Source: JAVKBW01 sp964352715 (lineage in GTDB: Bacteria; Pseudomonadota; Alphaproteobacteria; UBA8366; Aestuariispiraceae). From it: a stretch of 64,000 nt of DNA. Within the stretch, counting starts at the first letter, position 1, and each line of letters begins with the position of its first letter. The stretch is taken from NCBI GenBank assembly GCA_964352715.1, contig CAYGSU010000006.1, positions 19,192-83,191 of the forward strand. The letters run 5' to 3'. Both the position numbers and the translations under genes were made by a program. This document shows positions 36,881 to 46,571 of the stretch, in pieces. Below the pieces are notes generated by a model, which was not told the DNA's origin, searched no databases, and saw only the letters and a program-made list of their open reading frames with translations.

Positions 36881-38101
36881 TTGGATACGATTGCCCACAA
36901 AACGTCGGTAAACCCAGCCTCCGGCCCGCAGGAGTCAAAAACCGGACCGGTTCTTGGCCGGGCGTTGCTTGATTCCTTTTTCATCGATCCCGACTTTCAC
37001 TATCTGAACCACGGTGCTTTCGGCGCGATCTCACGACCGGTTTTCAAGACCGCAAACAAGCTGCGCCGGCGGATCGAGACCCAGCCATCCAGATTTATGA
37101 ATACCGACCTTTCCGCCCAGATTCGTGACTCGGCGGAAAGGCTCGGCCAGTTTATCGGTGCGCAGGGCGAAGACCTTGTTTTCGTGCAGAACGCGACAAC
37201 AGCAATAAACGCGGTGTTACGGTCGCTGGTGCTGCTGCCCGGCGATGAAGTGGTTACCACAACCCATGTTTACGGTGCTGTCGCCCGGACACTGGAATTT
37301 GTCTGCGAACGGTCCGGCGCACGCCTGGTGCATGCTAAAATTCCGTTCCCGGCGACAACGCCGTCGGAATTGTCGGATGCCGTTCTGTCGGCGGTCAACG
37401 GCAGGACGCGGCTGATCGTGGTTGATCACGTTGCGTCGGCTTCCGCCCTGGTGATGCCGGTGCGCGAGATTTGCGATTTCGCGTCAGATCGCGGCATCCA
37501 GATTTTGGTCGATGGGGCGCATGGCCCCGGCATGCTGCCGCTGCAGATTGAAGACCTCAATGCGACCTGGTACGCCGGCAACTGTCACAAATGGCTGGGC
37601 GCGCCCCGAGGATGCGGGTTTTTGTGGACCAAGCCCGGCAGGCAGGCGATGGTCCGTCCAACGACGATCAGCCACGGTGTTGGCCGCAGCTATGTTGAAG
37701 CGTTCGACTGGCCGGGCACGATCGACTTCACGCCCTGGCTCTGTGTCGGTGCAGCGCTGGATTTCCGCGCCACACTCGGCGAGAAACGCATCAATACCCA
37801 TTGCCTGAAGACAATTCGGAAAGGCGCCAAACTTGTCGCGGGCAGCGTCGGCGGCGAGCTCGGCGGCACCCGCCAGCTCATCAGTTTCATGACAGCCGTC
37901 AGGTTGCCCCTGCCCCGCAAGGCGGCCGCGCGGGATGCGGCCGCGCTGCGGGCGGCCTTGCGAAACGAGCACAAAATCGAAGTGTCCGCGGAATGTATCG
38001 ACGATGTGCTATGGCTGCGTCTATGCGCCTACGTCTACAATGACCTGTCCGACTTCGAAGCCCTGGCGGATGTTCTGCCCGGTGCGCTGGACGCCCTATA
38101 G
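36881..38101 (+). CDS. Aminotransferase class V family PLP enzyme (isopenicillin N epimerase-like)
   Basis: 406 aa fold-type I PLP enzyme. FHYLNHGAFGAISRPVF is the family N-terminus, DGAHGPGMLP binds PLP pyridine, and GNCHKWLGAPRGCGFLW carries the Schiff-base Lys at about residue 237. The family contains isopenicillin N epimerases, cysteine desulfurase-like and ergothioneine C-S lyase-like enzymes; the reaction cannot be fixed from sequence. The start is uncertain: TTG at 36881 opens the frame and no ATG lies before the conserved part. It converges with recX, whose stop overlaps its end by a few bases. Confidence 0.8.
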   Translation: MDTIAHKTSVNPASGPQESKTGPVLGRALLDSFFIDPDFHYLNHGAFGAISRPVFKTANKLRRRIETQPSRFMNTDLSAQIRDSAERLGQFIGAQGEDLVFVQNATTAINAVLRSLVLLPGDEVVTTTHVYGAVARTLEFVCERSGARLVHAKIPFPATTPSELSDAVLSAVNGRTRLIVVDHVASASALVMPVREICDFASDRGIQILVDGAHGPGMLPLQIEDLNATWYAGNCHKWLGAPRGCGFLWTKPGRQAMVRPTTISHGVGRSYVEAFDWPGTIDFTPWLCVGAALDFRATLGEKRINTHCLKTIRKGAKLVAGSVGGELGGTRQLISFMTAVRLPLPRKAAARDAAALRAALRNEHKIEVSAECIDDVLWLRLCAYVYNDLSDFEALADVLPGALDAL

Positions 38102-38665
38102 ATCTTCATCGTCGAGCAGCATTTGCGCGTCTTCGGCGTCGACAATCTTCTTGGCAATATCATAACTGAATCCCTGGCGACCCAGAGACGCCAGATCGCG
38201 CTGCCGATAGTCCTGCCTGTTGTCGCGTCTGAAAACGCCGATCCGCCGGCGTTTGGCATAGTTGATCGCCGCCATCGTGTCGGGGTCGCCCGGTATCGTA
38301 TCCGACAGTTCGTCCAGAGCGGTTTCAATAACCTCGGCATCAACACCCTTTGCCGACAGTTTCATCGTGATGCCCCGGCCTGATACGCCGCGCCGATGCA
38401 TGCTGGCGGCCCGACCGGCGGCATAGACGCTGTCATCCAGAATGCCTGATTTCAGCAACCGGTCGATCAGATTGTCCGCCCAGACCGCCCCTTCCGCCGG
38501 ATCGGTATCATGCAGCCGGGCGCTTTTATCGACCCGCCGCATCAGTATCCGGCGCAGATTTTCGGCCGATGACGCATACCTTTCCAGGTAAGCAAAGGCC
38601 GCGCGTTCAAGACGCTCTTTTGTCAGCGGTTTTGGTGCACTTTTTTTCTTATAATTATCAGTCAC
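38096..38665 (-). CDS. recX: Regulatory protein RecX
   Basis: 189 aa with tandem three-helix repeats. The signature AFAYLERYASSAENLRRIL and a second copy further on (GRAASMHRRGVSGRGITMKL) match RecX, which binds RecA filaments and limits recombination. Starts at GTG 38665 with a purine-rich tract upstream. RecA is not in this window; in many alphaproteobacteria recX is unlinked from recA. Basic N-terminus (lysine run) seems real and is encoded by the A+T-rich end. Confidence 0.88.
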   Translation of the reverse strand: MTDNYKKKSAPKPLTKERLERAAFAYLERYASSAENLRRILMRRVDKSARLHDTDPAEGAVWADNLIDRLLKSGILDDSVYAAGRAASMHRRGVSGRGITMKLSAKGVDAEVIETALDELSDTIPGDPDTMAAINYAKRRRIGVFRRDNRQDYRQRDLASLGRQGFSYDIAKKIVDAEDAQMLLDDEDL

Positions 38666-38978
38666 TTATAGTTTTTTCTCCGATATTTTCAAAATAACTT
38701 TCGGCTAGTGATGCTCATCACAGACGGTTAGGCCCGACTAGCATAAAACATACTCAACAACCGGGCGATGCTCGGTCAGAATGAACCGATGAGGTCGGTG
38801 GCCAAATTTCCTGCCCCTCCCATCCGGCGTCGACCACAAAGGTTCGGGCGGCAGCGATCACAAATCGCTGCCGCTTGCTTTTGTGCGTCCCGCCGCCTCG
38901 ACAATCCTCTGCTTGCCCTGATTCGGCCAGATGACTAGAACAAGGGGCGATCGCCACAGCATCGACACCGGAGTAAAA
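38666..38978. other. Intergenic region between recX and the first ABC permease
   Basis: 313 bases with no protein gene. The left third is A+T-rich, the middle has a C-rich tract (TTTCCTGCCCCTCCC at about 38808-38822), and a strong terminator follows at 38849-38882. RBS CGGAG lies just before the permease ATG at 38979. It may encode a small RNA. Confidence 0.5.
38849..38882 (+). terminator. Orphan intrinsic terminator upstream of the ABC permeases
   Basis: A perfect 10-base stem CGGCAGCGAT / ATCGCTGCCG with a five-base loop (CACAA), followed by CTTGCTTTT. The U-rich side is on the plus strand. No plus-strand protein gene ends upstream within 700 bases, because recX lies on the minus strand, so it ends an unannotated RNA or works as an attenuator. 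Confidence 0.7.
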
Positions 38979-39806
38979 ATGCCTGCCGAACACAATACCG
39001 ACACGACGATCGGTTCCAGCCTGACCCCGCGTCGGTACGGAGCTGTGAACTGGGTCGGCCTGCGCGAACTGTATCTGAAAGAAGTAAAGCGCTTCCTGAA
39101 AGTGTTCACCCAGACCGTCGCAGCGCCCGTGGTCACCACCCTGTTGTTTCTCGCCATCTTCTCGCTTGCGCTGGGCCGCGCCGTCACCCAGGTCAACGGT
39201 GTCGATTTTCCGGTCTTTCTTGCCCCTGGCCTGATCACGATGGCGATGGTGCAGAATGCCTTCGCCAACACATCGTCATCAATCACCATTGCAAAGGTGC
39301 AGGGCAGTATCGTCGATGTGCTGATGCCGCCGATCAGCCCAGGTGAAATGGTGACGGCTTATGCGCTCGGCGGGGTAACCCGCGGGTTGCTGGTGGGTGT
39401 CGTCTGCTGGGCCACGATGTCGATCTTCGTGCCATTGAGCATTCACAATATCGGCTATCTTCTGTTCTTCGGTGTGATGGCGTCTTTGATGCTGTCGCTG
39501 ATGGGCATTCTTGGCGGGATCTGGGCCGACAAGTTCGACCAGATGGCCGCCGTGACGAATTTTGTCATCACGCCTTTCGCCTTTTTGTCAGGAACGTTCT
39601 ATTCAATCGAACGGCTGCCCGAGCCGTTTTATTCGCTGGCGCATATCAATCCGTTCTTTTTCATGATCGACGGGTTCCGCTATGGCGCCATCGGTCAGTC
39701 TGACGCAAACCCGTTCATCGGTATGCTCGTTCTGGCAGGTGTGAACGCGGTTCTCTGGGCAATTGCGTGGCGCATGGTCAAAACCGGTTACAAGCTGAAA
39801 GCGTAA
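38979..39806 (+). CDS. ABC-2 type transporter permease, first of two
   Basis: 275 aa with six predicted helices, YadH/NodJ-like ABC-2 architecture. FPVFLAPGLITMAMVQNAFANTS is the diagnostic segment and FVITPFAFLSGTFYSIERLP another, where export permeases of this class are conserved. The ATG at 38979 has CGGAG seven bases upstream; the frame is open to 38931. Followed by a second, related permease after 12 bases. No ATP-binding subunit is adjacent. Probably exports a hydrophobic or glycan-type molecule; cargo unknown. Confidence 0.85.
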   Translation: MPAEHNTDTTIGSSLTPRRYGAVNWVGLRELYLKEVKRFLKVFTQTVAAPVVTTLLFLAIFSLALGRAVTQVNGVDFPVFLAPGLITMAMVQNAFANTSSSITIAKVQGSIVDVLMPPISPGEMVTAYALGGVTRGLLVGVVCWATMSIFVPLSIHNIGYLLFFGVMASLMLSLMGILGGIWADKFDQMAAVTNFVITPFAFLSGTFYSIERLPEPFYSLAHINPFFFMIDGFRYGAIGQSDANPFIGMLVLAGVNAVLWAIAWRMVKTGYKLKA

Positions 39807-39818
39807 GGCAACCAGACC

Positions 39819-40637
39819 ATGACGGCGCGGCCCGCCCTACCGGATCCAAATCTGCATCCGCAACGCTTTTCGGGGCCGAACTGGCTTGCGGTCCGCGCGC
39901 TTGTCCGGCGTGAAATCCTGCGCGAAATCATGTTTTTCAAACTGGCCCTGTTCGGACCGGCGTTGCAGGGCGTTCTTTTCGCCCTGGTGTTTACGCTGGC
40001 GGTGGGGTCGAACGTGCCGACGATCGGCAACCTGACCCTGATGGAATTTCTGGCCCCCGGGCTTATCCTGTCTGCGGCGATGCACAAGGCTTTCGAAACG
40101 ATCGGATACTCCTTTGTCTACGACAAGACGGAAATGCTGCTGGGCGACGTTTTCGGCGCACCGATCACCCCGTCGGAAATCCTGCTGAGCTATATCGTTA
40201 CAGCCTGCATCAGCGGCGTTGTGATCGGCGCAACGGTCTGCATCGGCCTGGTGCCGTTCGGCATGGCGTTGCCTGTAAACCCGCTGGCCGCCCTCTATTT
40301 CGGTATCACCGGCATCATCATCGTCGGTCTTCTCGGCATGCTGGCTGGTATTCAGTCTGACCGCTGGGATTCGATTTCCGCCAAGGACATTTTCATTATC
40401 ACGCCGTTGAGCTTTCTTTCCTGCGCATTCTTTCCGATCACCGCGCTTAACGAGCCGTATCAAACCATCATGCTGTTCAACCCGCTGTTTCACCTGATTG
40501 ACGGCTTTCGCTATGCCATGACCGGCCAGACGCATGCACAACCGCTTCTGTCAGCCGCAATCGTGTTCTGTATCGTTTGTATTCTGGCCTTTGTCTGCCA
40601 TCGTGTTTTGCGAAGCGGTTACAAGATCAAACAGTAG
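39819..40637 (+). CDS. ABC-2 type transporter permease, second of two
   Basis: 272 aa, six helices, clearly related to its neighbour: MEFLAPGLILSAAMHKAFETIG and FIITPLSFLSCAFFPITALNEP occupy the same positions as the first gene's signature segments. The two likely form a heterodimeric transmembrane pore, arising from gene duplication. No nucleotide-binding protein is found on either side (argD follows), so the pair must use an ATPase encoded elsewhere. Confidence 0.85.
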   Translation: MTARPALPDPNLHPQRFSGPNWLAVRALVRREILREIMFFKLALFGPALQGVLFALVFTLAVGSNVPTIGNLTLMEFLAPGLILSAAMHKAFETIGYSFVYDKTEMLLGDVFGAPITPSEILLSYIVTACISGVVIGATVCIGLVPFGMALPVNPLAALYFGITGIIIVGLLGMLAGIQSDRWDSISAKDIFIITPLSFLSCAFFPITALNEPYQTIMLFNPLFHLIDGFRYAMTGQTHAQPLLSAAIVFCIVCILAFVCHRVLRSGYKIKQ

Positions 40638-40722
40638 ACGGCGCTGATTCCCCTTGACCTGAGACGCCTGCTTCGCGTTTTCTGCGCCCTTCTTATTGGC
40701 AACAGACCTGAAAGATATCGCC

Positions 40723-41919
40723 ATGAGCACCGCCGATACCGCCGTGATGAATACCTACGCCCGGTTCCCCGTCGCATTCGACCGGGGCGAGGGCATGTAT
40801 CTGATCGATACCGACGGCAACCGATATCTCGATTTCTGCGGCGGCATCGCCGTGTGCTCGCTGGGCCATGCCCACCCGCATCTTGTCGAGGCCCTTACAA
40901 GCCAGGCGGGCAAGCTTTGGCACACATCGAACCTGTTCAAGATTCCGAACCAGGAAGAACTGGCGACGCGCCTTGCCGCCAGCAGCTTTGCCGACCGGGT
41001 GTTTTTCACGAATTCCGGCGTCGAGGCGATTGAAGGAGCCATCAAGGCTGCCCGCCGTTACCACGCCAAGAAGGGGCACCCGGAAAAATGGCGCACGATC
41101 ACCGTCGCCGGGGCGTTCCACGGCCGGTCGCTGGCCACCATAGCGGCTGCCGGCAACGCCAAGTATCTCGACGGTTTCGGCAAGCCTGCCGACGGTTTCG
41201 ACAACGTGCCGTTCGATAACATGAATATCCTGCGTGACGCGATAACATCGGAAACCGCCGCCATTCTGGTCGAACCGATTCAGGGCGAGGGCGGTATCAA
41301 TCCGGCATCCATGGACTATCTGAAAGCGCTGCGCGAAACCGCTGACGAATTCGGCCTGCTGCTCATTCTCGACGAAATTCAGTGCGGCATGGGCCGGACC
41401 GGAAAATTGTGGGCGCATCAATGGGCCGGCATCGAGCCGGACATCATGGCGGCAGCCAAGGGTATTGGCGGCGGATTTCCGCTCGGGGCCATTCTGGCGA
41501 CCGAGGAAGCCTGCACCGGGCTGGAGCCGGGGACCCATGGCACGACCTATGGCGGCAATCCGCTGGCAACAGCCGTCGGCAATGCTGTTCTGGACGTCGT
41601 GCTGGAAGACGGATTCCTTGTTCATGTTCAGGAAGCCGGCAAATCCCTGCGGTCGGCGCTTGAAAAGCTTGTATCGCGTCATCCGGAAATCTACAGCGAA
41701 GTTCGTGGCAGCGGCTTGATGCTGGGCCTTAAATGCGCCGCCAATGTAACCAATATCGATGTCATCAAAACGCTTCTGGCCGATGGCATGCTGACGGTCG
41801 GCGCCGCCAATAATGTCATTCGCCTGCTGCCGCCGTTGATTCTGGAACAGACCCATATCGACGAGGCGATCGATAAACTCGATCGCGCCGCCGCAAAGCT
41901 GGAGACGGTCGATGCCTGA
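40723..41919 (+). CDS. argD: Acetylornithine aminotransferase
   Basis: 398 aa PLP enzyme making N-acetylornithine from N-acetylglutamate semialdehyde; may also act on N-succinyl-LL-diaminopimelate. Lysine K246 in [14 protein letters not shown] is the PLP Schiff-base site; [13 protein letters not shown] binds the cofactor. The ATG at 40723 is selected; a TTG at 40696 would add nine unconserved residues. Its stop overlaps the argF start by eight bases, giving an argD-argF-hslO operon. Confidence 0.95.
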   Translation: MSTADTAVMNTYARFPVAFDRGEGMYLIDTDGNRYLDFCGGIAVCSLGHAHPHLVEALTSQAGKLWHTSNLFKIPNQEELATRLAASSFADRVFFTNSGVEAIEGAIKAARRYHAKKGHPEKWRTITVAGAFHGRSLATIAAAGNAKYLDGFGKPADGFDNVPFDNMNILRDAITSETAAILVEPIQGEGGINPASMDYLKALRETADEFGLLLILDEIQCGMGRTGKLWAHQWAGIEPDIMAAAKGIGGGFPLGAILATEEACTGLEPGTHGTTYGGNPLATAVGNAVLDVVLEDGFLVHVQEAGKSLRSALEKLVSRHPEIYSEVRGSGLMLGLKCAANVTNIDVIKTLLADGMLTVGAANNVIRLLPPLILEQTHIDEAIDKLDRAAAKLETVDA

Positions 41920-42841
41920 TACAGCGGCCGAACCCAAGCATTTTCTGGATCTAGACAAACTGTCGCCGTCCGTTCTGAGAGGCATTCTCGACGATGCCCA
42001 TGCGCGCCGTCCCGGTGGCCCCCTGGCCGGAGAAAAACCGCTCGACGGACAGGTGCTGGCCTGCATTTTCGAGAAGCCGTCAACCCGGACGCGGTTGAGT
42101 TTCGATGTCGGTATCCGCCAGCTTGGCGGCGAATCCATCATCATCACCCCGGCCGAAACTCAGCTTGGCCGGGGCGAAACCATCGCCGATACGGCGCGGG
42201 TGCTGTCACGCTATGTCGATGCGATCATGATCCGCACAACGAAGGAAGAAAAGCTGCTGGAACTGGCCGAGTTTGCGACCGTTCCGGTGATCAACGGCCT
42301 GACCGACCGGACCCATCCATGCCAGTTGATGGCCGATGTCATGACATTCGAACAGCATCGCGGCCCGATCAAGGGGCACACGGTCACCTGGTCGGGTGAT
42401 GGCAACAACATGGCGACAAGCTGGATTCACGCGGCGGTTCAGTTTGATTTCACCCTGCGTATCGCCTGCCCGGAAACCCTGCCACCGCCTTCCGACGTGA
42501 TTGAATGGGCGAAACAGCAGGGCAACGAAGTGGTGGTGACCCATGATGCCGCCGAAGCTGTATCGGGCGCCGATTGCGTGGTTACCGATGTCTGGGTATC
42601 GATGGGCGATGAAGGCGATGACCAGGCCCGAATGCGCCACAACATGCTGAAACCGTTTCAGGTGGATGAAACGCTGATGGCGCGCGCAAATCCGGATGCC
42701 ATTTTCATGCACTGCCTGCCGGCGCATCGCGGCGAGGAAGTAACCGCGTCCGTCATTGATGGACCGCAATCCGTCGTATGGGACGAAGCGGAAAACCGGC
42801 TTCATGCCCAGAAGGGCATTCTCGCCTGGTGTCTTTCGTGA
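41912..42841 (+). CDS. argF: Ornithine carbamoyltransferase
   Basis: 309 aa. Joins ornithine and carbamoyl phosphate into citrulline. Carbamoyl phosphate is bound by STRTR at 57-61 and the ornithine side by [11 protein letters not shown] near residue 271. [18 protein letters not shown] is also intact. ATG start overlaps the last codons of argD. Trimeric cytoplasmic enzyme. Its TGA overlaps the GTG start of hslO. Confidence 0.96.
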   Translation: MPDTAAEPKHFLDLDKLSPSVLRGILDDAHARRPGGPLAGEKPLDGQVLACIFEKPSTRTRLSFDVGIRQLGGESIIITPAETQLGRGETIADTARVLSRYVDAIMIRTTKEEKLLELAEFATVPVINGLTDRTHPCQLMADVMTFEQHRGPIKGHTVTWSGDGNNMATSWIHAAVQFDFTLRIACPETLPPPSDVIEWAKQQGNEVVVTHDAAEAVSGADCVVTDVWVSMGDEGDDQARMRHNMLKPFQVDETLMARANPDAIFMHCLPAHRGEEVTASVIDGPQSVVWDEAENRLHAQKGILAWCLS

Positions 42842-43785
42842 CAAGCGGCGCGATACCGTCGAGCGAGATAAAACTGTCCGCAACCAGCAATGTGGACGAT
42901 GTTGTTCAACCCTTCATGATCGAACAGACCGGCATCAACGGCCGGTTCGTGCGGTTGGGAAGCGCCGTTAACGATATTCTGTCCAAACACGACATGGCCG
43001 ATCCGGCGAGCCGGTTGCTGGGCGAATTCATGGCATTGGCCGCCGCCTTGTCATCGGCCCTGAAATTCGACGGTATCTTTACCCTGCAGACCAGCAGCGA
43101 CGGACCGGTGCCGCTGGTCGTGGCCGATGTCACGACCAGCGGTCATCTTCGCGGTCACGCCAGAGTTCGCGACACCCTGCCCGACACCGCCGCCATCGCT
43201 GCGGCGCCGGTGCCGGCATTGATGGGGGCCGGCCATCTTGCCTTCACAGTCGACCAGAGCGCGGTCGACGACCGCTATCAGGGCATCGTTTCGCTACAGG
43301 GCGAAACGCTGGCGGATTGCATCCATCATTATTTCGACCAGTCAGCGCAGTTTGACGCCAAGGTGAAACTGGCCTGCGCCAGAACGGCCGGTGGCAACTG
43401 GCGCGCCGGCGCGCTGATGATTCAGCGCCTGCCCGAAGAGGGCGGTAGCGGCGGTGCCGGAGACCCGGATGCCTGGAACCGCGCGAAAGTGCTGCTGGAT
43501 TCCGCGAAACCGGTAGAAATGACCGACCCCAATCTATCCCCGAACGAATTGCTGTTCCGGCTGTTTCATGAAGACGGCGTTCGGGTTTTCGACCCCAAAC
43601 CGCTGGCGGCAGTCTGCCGCTGTTCCCGGGAGCGGATGCTGAACGCCCTGACAACGCTGCCGGAAAGCGATCTGCAGGAGATTGTGGCTGACGGTTTCGT
43701 TGAGATGAATTGCGAATTCTGCAATACAAGCAGACAGTTCACGCCTGCGGAAATCGCCGATGCCAGATCGGCCAGTCAGGACTGA
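42838..43785 (+). CDS. hslO: 33 kDa redox-activated chaperone Hsp33
   Basis: 315 aa. Prevents aggregation under oxidative stress after zinc release and disulfide formation. The redox switch is C260-x-C262 and C292-x2-C295. The GTG at 42838 overlaps the argF stop (GTGA); it is chosen because the family N-terminal segment [20 protein letters not shown] must be included and the later ATG would cut it. Argument for coupling: argD, argF and hslO overlap in succession. Confidence 0.92.
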   Translation: MTSGAIPSSEIKLSATSNVDDVVQPFMIEQTGINGRFVRLGSAVNDILSKHDMADPASRLLGEFMALAAALSSALKFDGIFTLQTSSDGPVPLVVADVTTSGHLRGHARVRDTLPDTAAIAAAPVPALMGAGHLAFTVDQSAVDDRYQGIVSLQGETLADCIHHYFDQSAQFDAKVKLACARTAGGNWRAGALMIQRLPEEGGSGGAGDPDAWNRAKVLLDSAKPVEMTDPNLSPNELLFRLFHEDGVRVFDPKPLAAVCRCSRERMLNALTTLPESDLQEIVADGFVEMNCEFCNTSRQFTPAEIADARSASQD

Positions 43786-43808
43786 CGTTCGCCAACAGGA
43801 GGCCAAGA

Positions 43809-44441
43809 ATGCGGCAGACACGGATTCGACACCCGGAAACGACATCGGTAACGCGGCGGACAGCGATCACGCTGATTGGTTCGGCAGCAGCAGGCTTTGC
43901 CCTGACCGGCTGTGAAACCGAAGCACAATTGCCGAAATACGCCGCCATCACCTTTACCCATCGCCCGTCGATCCGCGTACGGGCAGGGAATGTGGTTGCG
44001 CGCACCACCTTCGTCAAACCATTGAAAGCGCCGAATGTGGAGCATGATTTTCCCGTCGATCTGGGTAAAACGGCTGAACGGTGGGCCCGCGACCGGCTGG
44101 AGACGGAAGGCGGCGACGGCACCATCACATACACGGTTCTGGATGCAAGCGTGATCGAAACTCCGCTGGAAACGTCCGAAGGCCTGACCGGTCTGTTAAC
44201 CGCCGACCAGTCCGAACGGTATGAAGGCACGATCCGGGTCAGGCTGGAAGCGGAAGACCCGTCAACCGGCCAAACAGGCGAGACGGAAGTTGCCGTGAAG
44301 CGCAGCGTCACTATTCCCGAAGACGCTACGTATAACGAGCGTGAAAAGATCTGGTATCAGATGACCGAAAAACTGATGACGGATCTCGACCGGCAACTGG
44401 AAAACGCAATCCAGCAGCATCTGAGCGCCTTCGTCGGCTAG
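43809..44441 (+). CDS. Putative lipoprotein of unknown function
   Basis: 210 aa. An N-terminal export signal has RRTAITLIGSAAAGFAL and a lipobox LTGC (mature Cys at about residue 37), the arginine pair resembling a Tat signal. The soluble domain is a mix of beta strands (IRVRAGNVVARTTFVKP; TYTVLDASVIETPLE). No family recognised. A strong AGGAGG six bases ahead of the ATG fixes the start. It follows hslO by 23 bases, and converges with gpsA. Likely attached to the envelope. Confidence 0.75.
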   Translation: MRQTRIRHPETTSVTRRTAITLIGSAAAGFALTGCETEAQLPKYAAITFTHRPSIRVRAGNVVARTTFVKPLKAPNVEHDFPVDLGKTAERWARDRLETEGGDGTITYTVLDASVIETPLETSEGLTGLLTADQSERYEGTIRVRLEAEDPSTGQTGETEVAVKRSVTIPEDATYNEREKIWYQMTEKLMTDLDRQLENAIQQHLSAFVG

Positions 44442-44462
44442 CCGGCGCAGACCGGCCGCCGG

Positions 44463-45464
44463 TCACCTGTCGAGTTCTTCGCGGAAGGGTCGGGCAAGCA
44501 GCCCGTGGATGGCTTCGTCGATACCGGTTTGCCCTTTCAGAATGGCGTCGACCGCAAGACAGATCGGCAGGTCGATATCATCCCGCTCGGCAATGCGCCG
44601 AACAGCATCCGCAGTGCGAACACCCTCGGTGACCGCACGGCGGCTGCCCAGAATGTCTTCCATCGTCCGGCCCTCGCCCAGGCCGAAGCCAAGCGACATG
44701 TTGCGCGATTGCAGGGACGAGCAGGTCAGCACCAGATCGCCGACCCCGGAAAGCCCCATCGCCGTTTCGACCCGTCCGCCCTTGGCGGCGATAAGCCGCG
44801 CCATTTCCGACAAACCGCGCGTGATCAGCGCCGCCTTGGCGTTCTCGCCAAGCCCTTTGCCGGCGACGATGCCACAGGCTATCGCCAGCACGTTCTTTAC
44901 CGCGCCACCCAGTTCAACGCCGTTGCGGTCGTCCGAAAGATAGGGGCGAAACACTTTCGAGCCGAGCAGGTCGACAATTCGCCGGCCGGCATCGGCATCG
45001 TGCGCGGCGACCACCGCAGCCGCCGGCAGGCCTTTCGCCAGTTCAACCGCGAAGTTCGGGCCGGACAACACCGCGACGGGGTTATCCGGCAGGTTTCTTT
45101 CAACGATTTCGGAGAGTAATTCCAGGTTTTGGCAATCGATGCCCTTGGCGCAGATGGCAACCGGTATGCCGTTCGGCATATGCGGCCTCATCGCGCTCGT
45201 GATATCGGCGACAGATTGCGCCGGGGTGACGAGAAGAGCGGCAACGGCCCCATCCAGCGCCATTGCTATATCCACCATGGCCGTCAATCCCGGCGGTGGG
45301 ATCACATCGGGCAGATAATCCGGGTTTCCCATGCCGGCGTTCAGCGAGGCGACAACAGACTCATTCCGCGCCCAAAGAGCCGTCTCAAGTCCGTTTCGGC
45401 AACTGAGGCAGGCGAGAGCCGTTGCCCAGGCACCGCCACCGATAATCGCCAGTTTGTCAGTCAT
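44463..45464 (-). CDS. gpsA: Glycerol-3-phosphate dehydrogenase [NAD(P)+]
   Basis: 333 aa. Reduces dihydroxyacetone phosphate to sn-glycerol-3-phosphate for phospholipid synthesis. The nucleotide-binding loop is LAIIGGGAWATALAC (about 4-18); KNVLAIACGIVAGKGLGENAKAAL holds the substrate lysine. The second ATG (45464) is preferred since GGGAAG lies nine bases upstream; the first ATG at 45470 would give two more residues. It overlaps the end of tsaD by eight bases, an arrangement frequent in alphaproteobacteria. Confidence 0.94.
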   Translation of the reverse strand: MTDKLAIIGGGAWATALACLSCRNGLETALWARNESVVASLNAGMGNPDYLPDVIPPPGLTAMVDIAMALDGAVAALLVTPAQSVADITSAMRPHMPNGIPVAICAKGIDCQNLELLSEIVERNLPDNPVAVLSGPNFAVELAKGLPAAAVVAAHDADAGRRIVDLLGSKVFRPYLSDDRNGVELGGAVKNVLAIACGIVAGKGLGENAKAALITRGLSEMARLIAAKGGRVETAMGLSGVGDLVLTCSSLQSRNMSLGFGLGEGRTMEDILGSRRAVTEGVRTADAVRRIAERDDIDLPICLAVDAILKGQTGIDEAIHGLLARPFREELDR

Positions 45465-46521
45465 CGGCATGGCTTCCCAGTTCGACCAACGGCCAGCGCG
45501 GGCGCGCCTTGATATCCAGCGGGTCTGTCAACCCAAGCCGGAAACGTTCCAACCCGGCCCAGGCGATCATCGCTGCGTTGTCCGTGCAGAGATGGATTGG
45601 CGGCGCAAAGAAGTGCAGATCCTCGCTATCGGTCAATGCCGACAACGCGTGGCGCAGACGGGTATTCGCCGCAACACCGCCGGCCACAACCAGTGTCGGA
45701 CCGACGCCGAAATCAGGCCGGAACCGTCCGATGGCATGCCGGCACCGGTCCACCAGAACCTCGGCTACCGCTTCCTGGAACGACGCGGCGGCATCGCTGA
45801 TCGTCTGGCTGGTCGGGTTTTCCAGTTTATCGATTGCGTAGCGCACCGCGGTCTTCAACCCGGCGAAAGAAAAATCGCAGTTGTCGCGCCCGACCATCGG
45901 CCTTGGAAACCGGAAGGCCTTGCCGTCGCCTGTCAGCGCGGCCTTTTCCACGGCCGGGCCGCCGGGATACCCAAGTCCGAGCATCGCTGCCGTCTTGTCG
46001 AACGCTTCGCCGACCGCATCGTCGATGGTTCGGCCGTACAGCCGGTATTGGCCGACGCCTTCAACCGCCAGCAACTGGCAATGCCCGCCGGACACCAGCA
46101 GCAGCAGATAGGGAAAAGGCAACATCCCGGTATCGACCGAGGCCAGCCTGGGGCTGAGGGCGTGCCCTTCCAGATGATTGACCGCAACGAAAGGCAGGCC
46201 GTGGCACAGGGCGATGGTCTTTGCCGAAACTGCGCCGACCATCACCCCGCCGATCAGGCCCGGCCCGGTTGTCGCTGCTATTGCGGAAAGGTCTGTGAAG
46301 CCGAGCCCCGCCTCGTCCATCGCCTGGCCGATCAGCCGGTCGAGATGGTCCAGATGGCTGCGCGCTGCGATCTCCGGAACCACCCCGCCATAAGGCCGAT
46401 GATCGTCAAGTTGCGACAGAACGATGTTGGCGAGTATTCGCCCGTCTCCGTCAAGAACGGCTGCGGCCGTTTCGTCGCACGACGTTTCAATTCCAAGAAT
46501 GTGTTTCGTCGTTGTTTTCAT
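45457..46521 (-). CDS. tsaD: tRNA N6-adenosine threonylcarbamoyltransferase
   Basis: 354 aa catalytic subunit of the t6A37 machinery (with TsaB, TsaC, TsaE). ASKHA-fold ATPase; the metal-binding HLEGH is at H116 and H120, and LLVSGGHCQLLAV and the C-terminal DNAAMIAWAGLERFRLG match the family. Divergent from hemC with a 50-base gap and followed by gpsA with overlap. Confidence 0.96.
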   Translation of the reverse strand: MKTTTKHILGIETSCDETAAAVLDGDGRILANIVLSQLDDHRPYGGVVPEIAARSHLDHLDRLIGQAMDEAGLGFTDLSAIAATTGPGLIGGVMVGAVSAKTIALCHGLPFVAVNHLEGHALSPRLASVDTGMLPFPYLLLLVSGGHCQLLAVEGVGQYRLYGRTIDDAVGEAFDKTAAMLGLGYPGGPAVEKAALTGDGKAFRFPRPMVGRDNCDFSFAGLKTAVRYAIDKLENPTSQTISDAAASFQEAVAEVLVDRCRHAIGRFRPDFGVGPTLVVAGGVAANTRLRHALSALTDSEDLHFFAPPIHLCTDNAAMIAWAGLERFRLGLTDPLDIKARPRWPLVELGSHADD

Positions 46522-46571
46522 GGATTCAGGGTGTAGCCTAGACGACAGGGTTACGCTACTGGTTGTGGATC

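Noticed and set aside
38666..38978. A 79-codon minus-strand frame in the region ahead of the ABC permeases
   Set aside because: It overlaps the terminator hairpin and shows no family similarity; the non-coding interpretation fits better.
40654..40683. TTGACC with TTTTCT 18 bases later upstream of argD
   Set aside because: The -10 match is poor and spacing is long; argD may equally be read from the permease transcript, so no promoter is claimed.
40693..42147. A 484-codon minus-strand frame
   Set aside because: Antisense to argD and argF, both clearly real.
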